DNA from: Hyphomicrobiales bacterium
Lineage (GTDB): Bacteria > Pseudomonadota > Alphaproteobacteria > Rhizobiales > Rhizobiaceae
Direction of reading: 5' to 3'
Length of the DNA stretch: 64,000 bases
Assembly (NCBI GenBank): GCA_900466875.1
Contig: UBNQ01000009.1
Coordinates: forward strand, 1 to 64,000
Both the position numbers and the translations under genes were made by a program. The notes beneath the pieces are model-generated. The model was given only the letters and a program-made list of their open reading frames with translations. It searched no databases and had not been told where the DNA came from. This document shows, one piece after another, positions 44,852 through 55,003 of the stretch; the first letter of the stretch is position 1, and each line of letters opens with the position of its first letter.

Positions 44852-46207
44852 TCAGCCGGGCTTGGCCGAAACCTCGACGCTGTCCAGCGTGCTGCTCAGC
44901 AGCAGCGCGAGGATCGTGCAGATCGCGCCCGAGATCAGGTAACCACCGATGAAGATGATGCCGAAATTACTGGCCAGTCCCAGAGCGACCAGCGGGGCAA
45001 AACCTGCTCCGATCAGCCATGCAAGGTCAGAGGTCAGCGCAGAGCCGGTATATCTGTAACCGGTGCTGAATCGCGACGAGACGGAACCGGAGGCCTGGCC
45101 GAAGGACAGGCCGAGGATGGCAAAGCCGAGAATGATGAAGGCTGCCTGCCCTGCCCCTCCGGCATCGAGAAGGAACGGTGCCGTGAAGCTGAAGACGGCG
45201 ATGATGAAAGCACCGATCAGCAGCTGGCGCCGACGACCGATCCGATCGGCAAGGAAGCCGGACAGCATGATGGTCGCAAAGCCACAGAGGGCTCCAACCA
45301 CCTGTACAAAAAGGAAGGGGCCAGCGGTCTGTCCGCCGAACAAGGTTACCCAGCTGAGCGGGAAAATCGTGACCAGATGGAACATCGCAAAGCTGGCAAG
45401 CGGTGCGAAAGCGCCGATGACGATATCAAAACCATGAAGCCTTATGACCTCGATTATCGGCTTGGCTTCGAGTTCATGATTGTCCATTGCCGTGCCGAAT
45501 TCATGCGAGGCGACGATACGCAGCCTTGCAAACAGGGCCACGACGTTGATCGCGAATGCGACGAAGAAGGGGAAACGCCAACCCCAATCGAGGAAATCGG
45601 CATCCGAGAGATTAACGACGAAATATCCGAAGAGGATGCTGGCCAGGGCAAAGCCGACCGGCGCCCCAAGCTGCGGAATCATCGCATAAAAACCTCGACG
45701 GTTCGGCGGAGCATTCATCGCCAGGAGCGAGGCCAGACCATCCCACGCGCCGCCAAGCGCAAAACCCTGGCCGAGCCGGAACAGCGCCAGAAGCGCCACG
45801 GACCACATGCCGATCGTCTCATACCCCGGAAGGAAGGCGATCGATGCCGTCGAGCCGCCCAGGATGAGCAAGGCCGTCGTCAGCTTCGTCCCACGGCCAA
45901 AAGTCCGGTCGATCCACATGAAGACAACCGAACCGACAGGTCTTGCCAGGAAGGCGAGCGAAAAGATGGCGAAAGAATAAAGCGTTGCAGTGACCGGATC
46001 CGGGGCGAAGGGGAAGACCAGCCGGGGAAAGACGAGCACGCAGCCCAGACCGAAAACAAAGAAATCGAAGAACTCGGATGTCCGGCCGATCACGACCCCG
46101 ATGGCGATGTTACCCGCCGAAATCGGCTTGTCGTCGTGAATATGTCTTGCATCCCGCTCCAGTGACGATGACGACGGACCCGTCGCCAGAATTGTTGCCT
46201 CTGCCAT
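44852..46207 (-). CDS. MFS transporter, metabolite:H+ symporter type
   Basis: A 451-aa major facilitator with 12 predicted helices. Family signs are RPVGSVVFMWIDRTFGR after helix 2, the RLGQGFALGGAWDG segment of helix 4, and LADRIGRRRQLL at the mid-loop repeat. The relatives transport dicarboxylates, sugars or betaines; the substrate cannot be assigned. It stands alone, divergent from cyoA. Confidence 0.88.
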   Translation of the reverse strand: MAEATILATGPSSSSLERDARHIHDDKPISAGNIAIGVVIGRTSEFFDFFVFGLGCVLVFPRLVFPFAPDPVTATLYSFAIFSLAFLARPVGSVVFMWIDRTFGRGTKLTTALLILGGSTASIAFLPGYETIGMWSVALLALFRLGQGFALGGAWDGLASLLAMNAPPNRRGFYAMIPQLGAPVGFALASILFGYFVVNLSDADFLDWGWRFPFFVAFAINVVALFARLRIVASHEFGTAMDNHELEAKPIIEVIRLHGFDIVIGAFAPLASFAMFHLVTIFPLSWVTLFGGQTAGPFLFVQVVGALCGFATIMLSGFLADRIGRRRQLLIGAFIIAVFSFTAPFLLDAGGAGQAAFIILGFAILGLSFGQASGSVSSRFSTGYRYTGSALTSDLAWLIGAGFAPLVALGLASNFGIIFIGGYLISGAICTILALLLSSTLDSVEVSAKPG

Positions 46208-46524
46208 GACTAACGTTCCTCCTTCGCGTCATTGCAACAATGAGTATGTTGGCCGGACTTGCTGTCAATCAAGATTTCAACCTCGAATTTGTGAAAATTC
46301 GAAAATTAGCAAATTTTGCCATAATCATCAGGTTCGGCGCCAAAAACACTGTCTTCCGTCAGGTTTATGGTCTAGATTGCGCGCCGCAGGGCCGCCCTCC
46401 ATCGAAATGGAGCAGGTGGTGATTTGTGGTGCGAAAAATTGTAGCACTGCGACGAAACACCTCATGGAGATCGGGGCGACGCTCCGATAGGCGAACTAGA
46501 TAAAAAGCAAATTTGAGCAGATCA
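46208..46524. other. divergent promoter region between the MFS gene and cyoA
   Basis: 317 bases, A/T-rich around 46280-46360 with several AAAATT/AATTTT-type tracts. No gene is supported, and I see no clear FNR, ArcA or other operator by eye. Confidence 0.4.
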
Positions 46525-47661
46525 ATGTCCCCAATCGTAAGGCGTCTTTGCCAGCTTTCCATCCTTCTCATCCTCCCGTTAATGGCAGGCTGCGACCTCG
46601 TGGTCATGTCTCCGTCGGGCGATATCGCGCAACAGCAGGCTGACCTCATCGTCGTGTCGACGGTGCTGATGCTACTGATCATCGTGCCGGTTCTTTTCCT
46701 GACCTTGTATTTCGCGTGGCACTACCGCCATTCGAACACCAAGGCCAAATACGACCCAGAATGGCACCATTCCACCCGTCTCGAAGTGGTGATCTGGTCG
46801 GCACCGCTGGCGATCATCATCGCGCTTGGCGCGATTACGTGGATCAGCACCCACAAGCTCGACCCGTTCCGTCCGCTCGATCGCATCGACGCGGAGCGCA
46901 GCATTCCAGAAGGCACGAAACCGCTTGAAGTTGAAGTGGTCGCGCTCGACTGGAAGTGGCTGTTCTTCTATCCGGAATACGGCATTGCCACCGTCAACGA
47001 GATGGCCGCGCCGATCGATCGCCCGATCACCTTCAAGATCACTTCATCCTCGGTTATGAACTCGTTCTACGTTCCCGCGCTTGCCGGCATGATCTACGCC
47101 ATGCCCGGCATGGAAACGAAGCTGCACGCGGTCATCAACAAGGAAGGCGTTTTCGACGGCTTCTCATCGAACTACAGCGGCGCCGGCTTCTCGCACATGC
47201 GCTTCAAGTTCCACAGCGTGAACCAGGAAGGCTTCGACGGCTGGATCGCCCGCGTAAAGCAGAACGGCACGGCGCTCAACCAGGACACCTACCTGAAGCT
47301 TGAAAAGCCGAGCGAGCGCGAACCGGTCCGTTATTACGCGACGGTTGCCGATGGGCTTTACCAGCGCGTGCTCAACATGTGTGCCGAAGAAGGCCGGATG
47401 TGCATGAACGAAATGATGCATATCGACATGATGGGCGGCGCCGGCGTGGAAAGCCACGAAAACCGGGAAAAGCTGCGCTACGACAATCGTCACCTGGAGC
47501 ACTATACCGCGGGCCACGGCCCTGCTCCTGCTGCCATCGGGGCAACTGTCCCGGCATCGGGCGTACCGGCCAGAAGCGACGAGGCTCCGCACCAGGGTGG
47601 TCATTCGACGCCTGAAACGAATAACGACGGGCCGGCGCCGGCCCAGCTCAACAACAATTGA
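46525..47661 (+). CDS. cyoA: cytochrome o ubiquinol oxidase subunit II
   Basis: 378 aa. It has a lipoprotein signal (LILPLMAGCDLVV), two membrane helices (to about 115) and a cupredoxin domain that lacks the CuA ligands, as expected for quinol rather than cytochrome c oxidases (DWKWLFFYPEYGIATVNEM; SSVMNSFYVPALAGMIYAMPGM). The Pro/Ala/His-rich C-terminal tail is longer than in E. coli. The frame opens at TTG 46513; ATG 46525 is chosen. First gene of cyoABCD. Confidence 0.95.
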   Translation: MSPIVRRLCQLSILLILPLMAGCDLVVMSPSGDIAQQQADLIVVSTVLMLLIIVPVLFLTLYFAWHYRHSNTKAKYDPEWHHSTRLEVVIWSAPLAIIIALGAITWISTHKLDPFRPLDRIDAERSIPEGTKPLEVEVVALDWKWLFFYPEYGIATVNEMAAPIDRPITFKITSSSVMNSFYVPALAGMIYAMPGMETKLHAVINKEGVFDGFSSNYSGAGFSHMRFKFHSVNQEGFDGWIARVKQNGTALNQDTYLKLEKPSEREPVRYYATVADGLYQRVLNMCAEEGRMCMNEMMHIDMMGGAGVESHENREKLRYDNRHLEHYTAGHGPAPAAIGATVPASGVPARSDEAPHQGGHSTPETNNDGPAPAQLNNN

Positions 47662-47705
47662 ACCTGGCGCTTTGCGTCGTATGACATCAATGAACGGGTT
47701 GTTCC

Positions 47706-49709
47706 ATGTTTTCTGATCCAGACCTCCTGAAGTTCATCTTCGGTCGGTTGACCCTCGAATCGATCCCCTATCACGAGCCCATTCTCGTCGCGACCTTCGG
47801 TGCCGTTGCACTGGGCGGCGTCGCGCTGTTGTGTCTTATCACCTACATGAAATGGTGGGGACCGCTGTGGCACGACTGGATTACCAGCATCGACCACAAG
47901 AAGATCGGTATCATGTACATCATCCTGGCAATCGTGATGCTGCTGCGCGGCTTCGCGGATGCCATCATGATGCGTATCCAGCAGGCAATCGCCTTCAACG
48001 GCAACGAGGGTTACCTCAACGCGCATCACTACGACCAGATCTTCACCGCCCATGGCGTGATCATGATCTTCTTCGTCGCGATGCCGTTCGTGACGGGTTT
48101 CATGAACTACGTCGTGCCGCTGCAGATCGGCGCACGCGACGTTTCCTTCCCGTTCCTCAACAACTTCTCGTTCTGGATGACCACTGCAGGCGCGATCATC
48201 ATCATGATCTCGCTGTTTGTCGGTGAATTCGCACGCACCGGCTGGCTGGCCTATCCGCCGCTTTCGGGCGCGGATTACAGCCCGGGCGTCGGTGTCGACT
48301 ACTATATCTGGGGCCTGCAGGTCGCGGGTGTCGGTACGACATTGTCAGGCATCAACCTGATCGCCACCATCGTCAAGATGCGCGCTCCAGGCATGTCCTT
48401 CATGAAGATGCCCGTCTTCACCTGGACTTCGCTCTGCACCAACATCCTGATCGTCGCCACCTTCCCGATCCTGACCGCAACGCTCGTTCTGTTGTCGCTC
48501 GACCGCTATGTCGGTACGAACTTCTTCACGAACGATCTCGGCGGCAACCCGATGATGTATGTCAACCTCATCTGGATCTGGGGCCATCCGGAAGTCTACA
48601 TCCTGATCCTGCCGGCCTTCGGCATCTTCTCCGAAGTGGTTGCAACCTTCTCCGGCAAGCGCCTGTTCGGCTACGCCTCGATGGTCTACGCCACCTGCGC
48701 GATCATGATCCTGTCCTACCTCGTGTGGCTGCACCACTTCTTCACGATGGGTTCGGGCGCTTCGGTCAATGCCTTCTTCGGCATCACCACGATGATCATT
48801 TCGATTCCGACAGGGGCGAAGATCTTCAACTGGCTGTTCACGATCTACCGTGGCCGCGTTCGTTACGAAGTTCCGATGCTGTGGACGCTCGGCTTCATGA
48901 TCACCTTCGTCATCGGCGGCATGACCGGCGTCATGCTGGCGGTTCCGCCGGCCGACTTCGTGCTGCACAACTCGCTGTTCCTGGTCGCGCACTTCCATAA
49001 CGTGATCATCGGCGGCGTGCTGTTCGGCCTGATGGCCGGCGTCACCTACTGGTTCCCGAAGGCCTTCGGTTACAAGCTCGATCCTTTCTGGGGCAAGATG
49101 AGCTTCTGGTTCTGGTTCGTCGGCTTCTACTTCGCCTTCATGCCGCTCTACGTGCTCGGCCTGATGGGCGTTACCCGCCGCATGTCGCAGTTCGAAGACC
49201 CTTCGCTGCAAATCTGGTTCATCATCGCGGCCGTCGGCGCCGGCATGATCGCCATCGGCATCCTGTCCTTCATCATCCAGCTCGTCGTCAGCTACATCAA
49301 GCGCGAGGAACTGAAGGATGAGACGGGCGATCCGTGGCATGGCCGTACTCTGGAATGGTCGACGTCTTCGCCGCCGCCGGAATACAACTTCGCCTTCACA
49401 CCGGTCGTTCACGATCATGACAGCTGGTACGACATGAAGAACCGCGGTTTCTCGCGTCCGCTTCAGGGCTTCAAGCCCATCCACATGCCGAAGAACACCG
49501 GCACGGGTGCAATCCTGGCAGCTCTCAACGTTGTCCTGGCATTCGCATTGATCTGGTACATCTGGTGGCTTGCGGCGGTATCCTTCGTTGCCATCATCGC
49601 GGTCGCGATCGGCCATACCTTCAACTACAAGCGTGACTTCTACATTCCGGCGGAAACCGTTTCGGCAGAAGAAGCCAAGCGAACCGAACTGCTGGCGAAG
49701 CAGGTGTGA
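47706..49709 (+). CDS. cyoB: cytochrome o ubiquinol oxidase subunit I
   Basis: 667 aa, about 15 helices, standard length. It is the catalytic subunit with low-spin heme, heme o and Cu[11 protein letters not shown] (heme His), [15 protein letters not shown] (cross-linked His-Tyr), the CuB pair in WLHHFFTMG and the heme ligands in [11 protein letters not shown]. It reduces O2 to water with ubiquinol and pumps protons. Confidence 0.98.
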   Translation: MFSDPDLLKFIFGRLTLESIPYHEPILVATFGAVALGGVALLCLITYMKWWGPLWHDWITSIDHKKIGIMYIILAIVMLLRGFADAIMMRIQQAIAFNGNEGYLNAHHYDQIFTAHGVIMIFFVAMPFVTGFMNYVVPLQIGARDVSFPFLNNFSFWMTTAGAIIIMISLFVGEFARTGWLAYPPLSGADYSPGVGVDYYIWGLQVAGVGTTLSGINLIATIVKMRAPGMSFMKMPVFTWTSLCTNILIVATFPILTATLVLLSLDRYVGTNFFTNDLGGNPMMYVNLIWIWGHPEVYILILPAFGIFSEVVATFSGKRLFGYASMVYATCAIMILSYLVWLHHFFTMGSGASVNAFFGITTMIISIPTGAKIFNWLFTIYRGRVRYEVPMLWTLGFMITFVIGGMTGVMLAVPPADFVLHNSLFLVAHFHNVIIGGVLFGLMAGVTYWFPKAFGYKLDPFWGKMSFWFWFVGFYFAFMPLYVLGLMGVTRRMSQFEDPSLQIWFIIAAVGAGMIAIGILSFIIQLVVSYIKREELKDETGDPWHGRTLEWSTSSPPPEYNFAFTPVVHDHDSWYDMKNRGFSRPLQGFKPIHMPKNTGTGAILAALNVVLAFALIWYIWWLAAVSFVAIIAVAIGHTFNYKRDFYIPAETVSAEEAKRTELLAKQV

Positions 49710-49711
49710 CA

Positions 49712-50332
49712 ATGAGCAATATTCAGAGCCAATCTGCGGAACAGCCGCAATTCTACCTCGAGGAAGACCATCATCCGGAAGGCAGCACGAACCTCGGGTT
49801 CTGGCTGTATCTGATGAGCGACTGCCTCATCTTCGCGACGCTGTTCGCGACCTATGCCGTGCTCGGCCGCAACTATGCGGCCGGCCCTTCGCCGGCCGAC
49901 CTGTTCGACCTGAAGCTCGTGGCGATCAACACCGCCATGCTGCTTTTCTCGTCGATCACATACGGTTTCGCGATGCTGCAGATGGAACGCGGCGCCAAGC
50001 AGGAGACCCTGTTCTGGCTCGGCATTACCGGCCTTTTCGGCCTCGCCTTCCTGGGTATCGAACTCTATGAGTTCTATCACATGATCCATGAAGGCGCGAC
50101 GCCACAGCGTTCGGCCTTCCTGTCGGCCTTCTTCACGCTGGTCGGTACGCACGGTCTGCACGTGACCTTCGGCATCATCTGGCTGGTGACGCTGATGGTG
50201 CAGGTCTCCAAGCACGGCCTGATCCAGGAAAACCGCCGCCGCCTGATGTGCCTGTCGATGTTCTGGCACTTCCTCGACGTCGTCTGGATCGGCGTATTCT
50301 CTGTCGTCTATCTCATGGGAGTCGTCGGATGA
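49712..50332 (+). CDS. cyoC: cytochrome o ubiquinol oxidase subunit III
   Basis: 206 aa with five helices; typical LGFWLYLMSDCLIFATLFATY and HGLHVTFGIIWL. ATG 49712 is chosen; the GTG at 49706 overlaps the cyoB stop but adds only MT. The stop overlaps the cyoD start (ATGA). Confidence 0.96.
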   Translation: MSNIQSQSAEQPQFYLEEDHHPEGSTNLGFWLYLMSDCLIFATLFATYAVLGRNYAAGPSPADLFDLKLVAINTAMLLFSSITYGFAMLQMERGAKQETLFWLGITGLFGLAFLGIELYEFYHMIHEGATPQRSAFLSAFFTLVGTHGLHVTFGIIWLVTLMVQVSKHGLIQENRRRLMCLSMFWHFLDVVWIGVFSVVYLMGVVG

Positions 50333-50730
50333 CCACCAACTCCACCTCGCACGAAGATGCGCACGAAGCCCATCACGGCCATAGCCATGGCCATGAAGCC
50401 GGACACGGTTCGTTCAAGAGCTACATGACGGGCTTCGTCCTGTCGGTGATCCTGACGGCCATTCCCTTCTGGCTGGTCATGGGAGACGTGCTCGACAGCA
50501 AGGTTGCCACCATCGCAGCCATCATGATCATCGGCGCGATCCAGATCGTCGTCCACATGGTCTACTTCCTGCACATGAACACCAAGTCGGAAGGCGGATG
50601 GACGATGATGGCGCTGATTTTCACGGTCATTATCGTGGCGATCGCGCTGATCGGTTCGCTCTGGGTCATGCATCATCTCAACTCGAACATGATGGTCATG
50701 TCTCCGGAGATGATGAAGAACCTGCCTTGA
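50329..50730 (+). CDS. cyoD: cytochrome o ubiquinol oxidase subunit IV
   Basis: 133 aa with three helices and the FKSYMTGFVLSVILTAIPFWLV and HMVYFLHMN motifs. An unusual His-rich N-terminus (HEDAHEAHHGHSHGHEAGHG) may bind metal such as copper; E. coli CyoD has no such extension. The start is set by the four-base overlap with cyoC. Confidence 0.95.
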   Translation: MTTNSTSHEDAHEAHHGHSHGHEAGHGSFKSYMTGFVLSVILTAIPFWLVMGDVLDSKVATIAAIMIIGAIQIVVHMVYFLHMNTKSEGGWTMMALIFTVIIVAIALIGSLWVMHHLNSNMMVMSPEMMKNLP

Positions 50731-50789
50731 GGCCAACCTTGAGGCTACTGCATCCCAGGCCTGACGGACTGGCATACGCATTTTGAGAA

Positions 50790-51509
50790 ATGGAAACGCC
50801 CGTGAAATCATATCTTGGCTTTCGGGCGTTTCTGCTTTTTACGGCCCTCGTCTTCACAGCCCTCGGCCTCTGGCAGGTGCAGCGGCTCTTCTGGAAGCTT
50901 GACCTGATCGCCCGCGTGGATGCACGCGTCCATGCCGAAGCGGTCGCACCGCCGACGCAAGCCGAATGGCCGATGACAAAGCCCGAGGATGCCGAATATC
51001 GGCATGTGACGTTGAACGGCACCTTCGACAACTCCCGTGAAACGCTCGTTCAGGCGGTGACGGAAAGAGGGCCTGGCTTCTGGGTCCTCACACCACTCAC
51101 CCTGACCGACGGCCGAACCGTCTTGATCAATCGCGGCTTCGTGCCGCCGGACCGTCGTGATCCGGCATCGAGAGCCGAAGGGCAGCCTCAGGGGGAAATC
51201 TCCGTTACCGGACTGCTGCGCCTGAGTGAAGCTGAAGGGGCATTTCTCCGGAGCAACAATCCCACGGGGGGCAACTGGTATTCGCGCGACGTAGAGGCAA
51301 TCGGGGGCAGCAAGGGACTTGCCGATCTCGCGCCCTATTTCATCGATGCGGATGCAACGGCCAATGCCGGCGGTTATCCGGTCGGTGGCCTGACGGTCAT
51401 CCAGTTCCGAAACAGCCATGTCGTCTACGCGCTGACGTGGTTTTCTCTCGCGATCATGTCCTTCGCGGCCATGGTTCTCCTGCCGCGCTTTCTGCGCAAG
51501 GAGACCTGA
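50790..51509 (+). CDS. SURF1-family oxidase assembly protein
   Basis: A 239-aa membrane protein with N- and C-terminal helices (about 10-30 and 205-228) around a periplasmic domain. SURF1 marks are GLWQVQRLFWKLDLI, the RGPGFWVLTPL and VLINRGFVP motifs, and HVVYALTWFSLA. It inserts heme a/o into subunit I. Its position directly after cyoD (59-base gap) shows it serves this quinol oxidase. No cyoE (heme o synthase) is in the window. Confidence 0.93.
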   Translation: METPVKSYLGFRAFLLFTALVFTALGLWQVQRLFWKLDLIARVDARVHAEAVAPPTQAEWPMTKPEDAEYRHVTLNGTFDNSRETLVQAVTERGPGFWVLTPLTLTDGRTVLINRGFVPPDRRDPASRAEGQPQGEISVTGLLRLSEAEGAFLRSNNPTGGNWYSRDVEAIGGSKGLADLAPYFIDADATANAGGYPVGGLTVIQFRNSHVVYALTWFSLAIMSFAAMVLLPRFLRKET

Positions 51510-51656
51510 GGGCCGGTTTAAAGTCCGGCCGCAAGGCCGAGTTGCAACAACAACAGAATAATTTCCGTCCGATCTTGAACGGCACCCCTGCCGACACGAG
51601 ATGCCAATTTGTCGCAATGGGCGCCGGCCGCGCTCATTTCCCGGCCGGAATCAATC

Positions 51657-51678
51657 TTCGCTCCGGCAACGGAGCGAA
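51657..51678. other. 9-bp hairpin with GCAA tetraloop
   Basis: TTCGCTCCG-GCAA-CGGAGCGAA, perfect arms and a GNRA-type loop in the 269-base gap after SURF1. No T-run follows, so it may be a 3' RNA-stabilising end or part of the leader of the gene at 51779. Confidence 0.45.
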
Positions 51679-51778
51679 TGGATGAGCACTCGTTAAAACC
51701 CGGAAGACAGGCTATACAATGCCTAATGCAGCTTATCCGATGCCCGAGTTGATAACGCTGTCGCTTTGGTGAAGGCAT

Positions 51779-54502
51779 ATGCAGAAGACGCTGCTACGTT
51801 ACATATGGGAACATACAAAGCCGCAGCAGGTCTTCATCCTGCTGATCGTCGCCTTGTCGATGATCCCCTATTTCCTTGCCTTCGACCTTCCGAAACAGAT
51901 CATCAACGGGCCGATCCAAGGTCAGGGTTTCGAGGACCTGAGCGCTACCCAGAATTTCATGGCTCTTTCGCTCACCATACCGTTTATCGACTACACGTTT
52001 GGGTTCGGCGGCTTTCCGCTCGATCGCATGCAAACCCTGGTCGCCCTCAGCTGCGTCTTCCTGCTTCTGGTGATCATCAACGGCGCCTTCAAATATTACA
52101 TCAACACCTATAAGGGCCGGCTCGGCGAGCGGCTGCTGCGCCGCATCCGTTTCGAACTCGTCGACCGCGTCCTGCGTTTTCCGCCACGCCACGCGAAAAG
52201 CCTGAACGGTGCCGAGATCGCCAGCATGGTCAAGGACGAAGTGGAACCGTTCGGAGGTTTCACGGGAGATGCCTTCGTCCAGCCGGCGCTTCTGGGAGGC
52301 CAGGCGCTGGCCGCCCTGTTCTTCATCATCCTGCAGAATTTCTGGCTCGGAATGGTCGCCGCCTTCATGGTCGCGATCCAGGTCATTATCATTCCGAAAA
52401 TGCGCCGCAGGCTGATCGAGCTTGGACGTCAGCGACAGATCACGGCGCGCCGGCTGGCGGGCAAGGTCAACGAGGTGGTCGAGGGACTGGGCACGATCCA
52501 TGCCTATGACACGTCGAATTTCGAGCGCGCCGATGTGGCGAGCCGGCTCGGCGAAATCTACCGGATCCGCTACGATCTCTACCAGTGGAAGTTCCTGGTC
52601 AAATTCCTCAACAATTTCCTCTCCCAGGTCACGCCATTCCTGTTCTATCTCATCGGCGGCTACCTGACGCTGCGCGGCACGCTCGACGTCGGTCAGCTCG
52701 TGGCCGTCATCAACGCCTACAAGGATCTGCCGGGTCCGCTGAAGGAGCTGATCGACTGGGATCAGGCGCGCCAGGATGTGCAGGTGAAATACGAGCAGGT
52801 CTTCGAGAATTTCGAAGTCGAGGATCTCATCAATCCGGCCATTCACGCACTGGCAGCCGTATCGGCCCAGCCGAAGAGCGAAACGCTCCATGCCGTTTCC
52901 GTGTCTCTCAACGACGACAGCGGCGCAAAGGTTGTCGACCATGTGACGATGAAGATCGATCGCGGCGAAACGGTTGCACTGGTGGACCATACGGGCAGAG
53001 GCGCCGAAGCGATGGCGGAAGCCTTCGGCCGGGTCGCATGGCCCTCGAGCGGCCGGATCTGCCTCGGTGAGCAGGATATCCGGGAACTTCCCGAATCGAT
53101 CACCGGACGCCACATTTCCTACGTTTCCACCGAAAGCTATTTCTTCCACGGCAGCCTGAAGGATAACCTTCTTTACGGCCTGAAACATTCTCCGGTTAAG
53201 AAATACACGTATGAAGGCAAGGAGATGCGGCAACGGCTTTGGGAAATCCGTGAAGCGAAGAAAGCCGGCAATCCGCATCTCGATATCCGGGCGGGCTGGG
53301 TGGATTACAGCTACGCAGCGCTGGGCAACGGCGCCAAGGAGGACCTGCAAAAGTCGCTTCTGGCCGCGCTCGACGCGGTACAATTGACCGACGACGTGCT
53401 CGAGCTTGCGCTTCATTCGACGATCAATCCGGAAGAGGATCCGACATTTGCCGCGCAGGTTGTGGAGATGCGCCAGGCGCTGCGGACACGGATGAACGAA
53501 CTGGGCATGGAATCTCTCGTCATTCCGTTCGAACCGAATGGATATAATGCGCAGGCCACGGTTGCCGAAAATCTGCTGTTCGGGGCAACACTGGCGCCTC
53601 TGACGCCGGATAACGAGCTGCTGTCCAGCGAGCACTTCTACAACGCGCTCAACAAAGTGGGATTGCAGCGTGCATTCGTGGACATGGGACGGACGGTCGC
53701 CCGGAACCTCGTTGAAATCTTCGGAGGACTTCCGGCAGACCACCCCTTCTTCCGGCAGATTACATCGCTGTCAGCCGAAGACATCAGTTATTACCAGAGC
53801 CTGCTGCAGCGGAAAAACGAACCCAAGCCTGTCAATTTCCGGCTGTCGGACGCCGATAAGGCGTTCATCCGGCTCACGCTGGAATATATCGAACCCCGCT
53901 ACCGACTGGGTATTCTGACGAGCGAGCTGAAAGACAAGATCGTCGGGTCGCGCGAACTGTTTTATACCGAACTGCCGGCGCATCTGCGGGAACTTATCGA
54001 GCGCTACGACCCGGATAAATATGTCTCCGTCGCTAGCCTGCGTGAAAACATCGTGTTCGGAAAGCTGAGCAACAGCAACGCGGATGGCGTGGTTGAGCTT
54101 CGCACTCTGGCAGCCACCGTTTCCCGCGAACTCGGCTTTGCCGATCAGCTCCTAAAGGCTGGTCTTGATTACGATATTGGGGCCGGCGGGCGGCGCCTGA
54201 CACCCATCCAGCGGCGCAAGCTCAATCTTGCCCGCGCGTTGATTAGGCGCTCTGATTATTACGTGTTCAACAAGCCGCTTCCGGGGCTCGAAAAGCACAC
54301 CCAGGAGGAAATTGTACAAAACGTACTTGCATTTCTAGGCCAACAGGAGAATGATCCAGCTGTAATCTGGGTCTTGTCAAATATCTCTTTGTCACGTTTG
54401 TTTGACAAAGTCGTCATGTTTGACGCAGGCGCAATCCTCGAAGAAGGTTCATACGAGACCCTTGAACAGGAGAGCGGAACCTTCAAGGCTCTGGTGGCTT
54501 AG
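51779..54502 (+). CDS. ABC transporter-like protein with degenerate, expanded nucleotide-binding domain
   Basis: 907 aa. Residues 1-320 are an exporter-type transmembrane domain with about six helices. The NBD begins near 365, but its catalytic motifs are lost. Walker A reads VDHTGRGAEA (402-411, Ala409 for Lys), the signature LTPIQ (807-811) stands for LSGGQ, and Walker B reads YYVFNKPL (827-834, Asn and Lys for Asp-Glu). About 300 extra residues separate Walker A from the signature. They contain three Q-loop-like segments ending LKDNLLYG (460-467), VAENLLFG (595-602) and LRENIVFG (754-761), as if partial NBDs were strung together. The protein probably cannot hydrolyse ATP normally. The following gene encodes a cyclic-nucleotide-binding protein 31 bases away, so the two may act together. 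Substrate and role are unknown. Confidence 0.85.
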   Translation: MQKTLLRYIWEHTKPQQVFILLIVALSMIPYFLAFDLPKQIINGPIQGQGFEDLSATQNFMALSLTIPFIDYTFGFGGFPLDRMQTLVALSCVFLLLVIINGAFKYYINTYKGRLGERLLRRIRFELVDRVLRFPPRHAKSLNGAEIASMVKDEVEPFGGFTGDAFVQPALLGGQALAALFFIILQNFWLGMVAAFMVAIQVIIIPKMRRRLIELGRQRQITARRLAGKVNEVVEGLGTIHAYDTSNFERADVASRLGEIYRIRYDLYQWKFLVKFLNNFLSQVTPFLFYLIGGYLTLRGTLDVGQLVAVINAYKDLPGPLKELIDWDQARQDVQVKYEQVFENFEVEDLINPAIHALAAVSAQPKSETLHAVSVSLNDDSGAKVVDHVTMKIDRGETVALVDHTGRGAEAMAEAFGRVAWPSSGRICLGEQDIRELPESITGRHISYVSTESYFFHGSLKDNLLYGLKHSPVKKYTYEGKEMRQRLWEIREAKKAGNPHLDIRAGWVDYSYAALGNGAKEDLQKSLLAALDAVQLTDDVLELALHSTINPEEDPTFAAQVVEMRQALRTRMNELGMESLVIPFEPNGYNAQATVAENLLFGATLAPLTPDNELLSSEHFYNALNKVGLQRAFVDMGRTVARNLVEIFGGLPADHPFFRQITSLSAEDISYYQSLLQRKNEPKPVNFRLSDADKAFIRLTLEYIEPRYRLGILTSELKDKIVGSRELFYTELPAHLRELIERYDPDKYVSVASLRENIVFGKLSNSNADGVVELRTLAATVSRELGFADQLLKAGLDYDIGAGGRRLTPIQRRKLNLARALIRRSDYYVFNKPLPGLEKHTQEEIVQNVLAFLGQQENDPAVIWVLSNISLSRLFDKVVMFDAGAILEEGSYETLEQESGTFKALVA

Positions 54503-54533
54503 CCATCGATCCGACAGGAAAGGCGGAAGAGCG

Positions 54534-54989
54534 ATGTTGCTATGTGATGAAGTCCAGCTGCTGCGGAAGCTTCCGTATTTCGCGGAAGTGGATACGTGCA
54601 AGCTGAAGCTGCTCGCGTTCGCATCCGAACGCGTGACCTTCAAGGCTGGCCAACGGCTCTTCACTCAGGGCGACAGCGGAGATTCCGCTTACTTCATTCT
54701 CAGCGGTACGGTCGATTTCCTGGTCAACACTGCAGATGGCGCGGTGAAGGTGAGCGAACGCGGGGCGAATTCGATCGTCGGCGACATTTCGCTTCTCTGC
54801 GATGGACCGCGCAGCTCTACCGTTCAGGCCGCCGACGTGGTCGAAGCCTTGAAGATCAACAAGGATTACCTATTCCGGATCATGGACGATTGCCCAGGCA
54901 TGACCATGAAGATGACGCGCGCGCTTGCCGAACGGCTGCGCCTCACCTCTTCAGAACTGGACAAGGTCCGCGCCCTGCAAAAGGCCTGA
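54534..54989 (+). CDS. cyclic-nucleotide-binding-domain protein
   Basis: 151 aa consisting of one CRP-type cNMP-binding beta-barrel (about 10-120: LRKLPYFAEV, FTQGDSGDSAYFILSGTVDFLV, NSIVGDISLLCDGPRSSTVQA) with a C-terminal helix and no helix-turn-helix. It therefore senses a ligand without binding DNA and probably acts on a partner protein, the best candidate being the ABC-like protein just upstream. The phosphate-binding cassette has VGDISLLCDGPRSS, where the family Glu (GE) is Asp. ATG 54534 with GGAAGAG upstream is used. Confidence 0.88.
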   Translation: MLLCDEVQLLRKLPYFAEVDTCKLKLLAFASERVTFKAGQRLFTQGDSGDSAYFILSGTVDFLVNTADGAVKVSERGANSIVGDISLLCDGPRSSTVQAADVVEALKINKDYLFRIMDDCPGMTMKMTRALAERLRLTSSELDKVRALQKA

Positions 54990-55003
54990 TCCGGCTCACG
55001 CTT

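Noticed and set aside
48345..49712. 455-codon minus-strand frame within cyoB
   Set aside because: Antisense shadow of a highly conserved oxidase subunit; no ribosome site or domain.
51794..53743. 649-codon minus-strand frame opposite the ABC-like gene
   Set aside because: Plus-strand product has a clear membrane domain and NBD remnants; the antisense frame has none.
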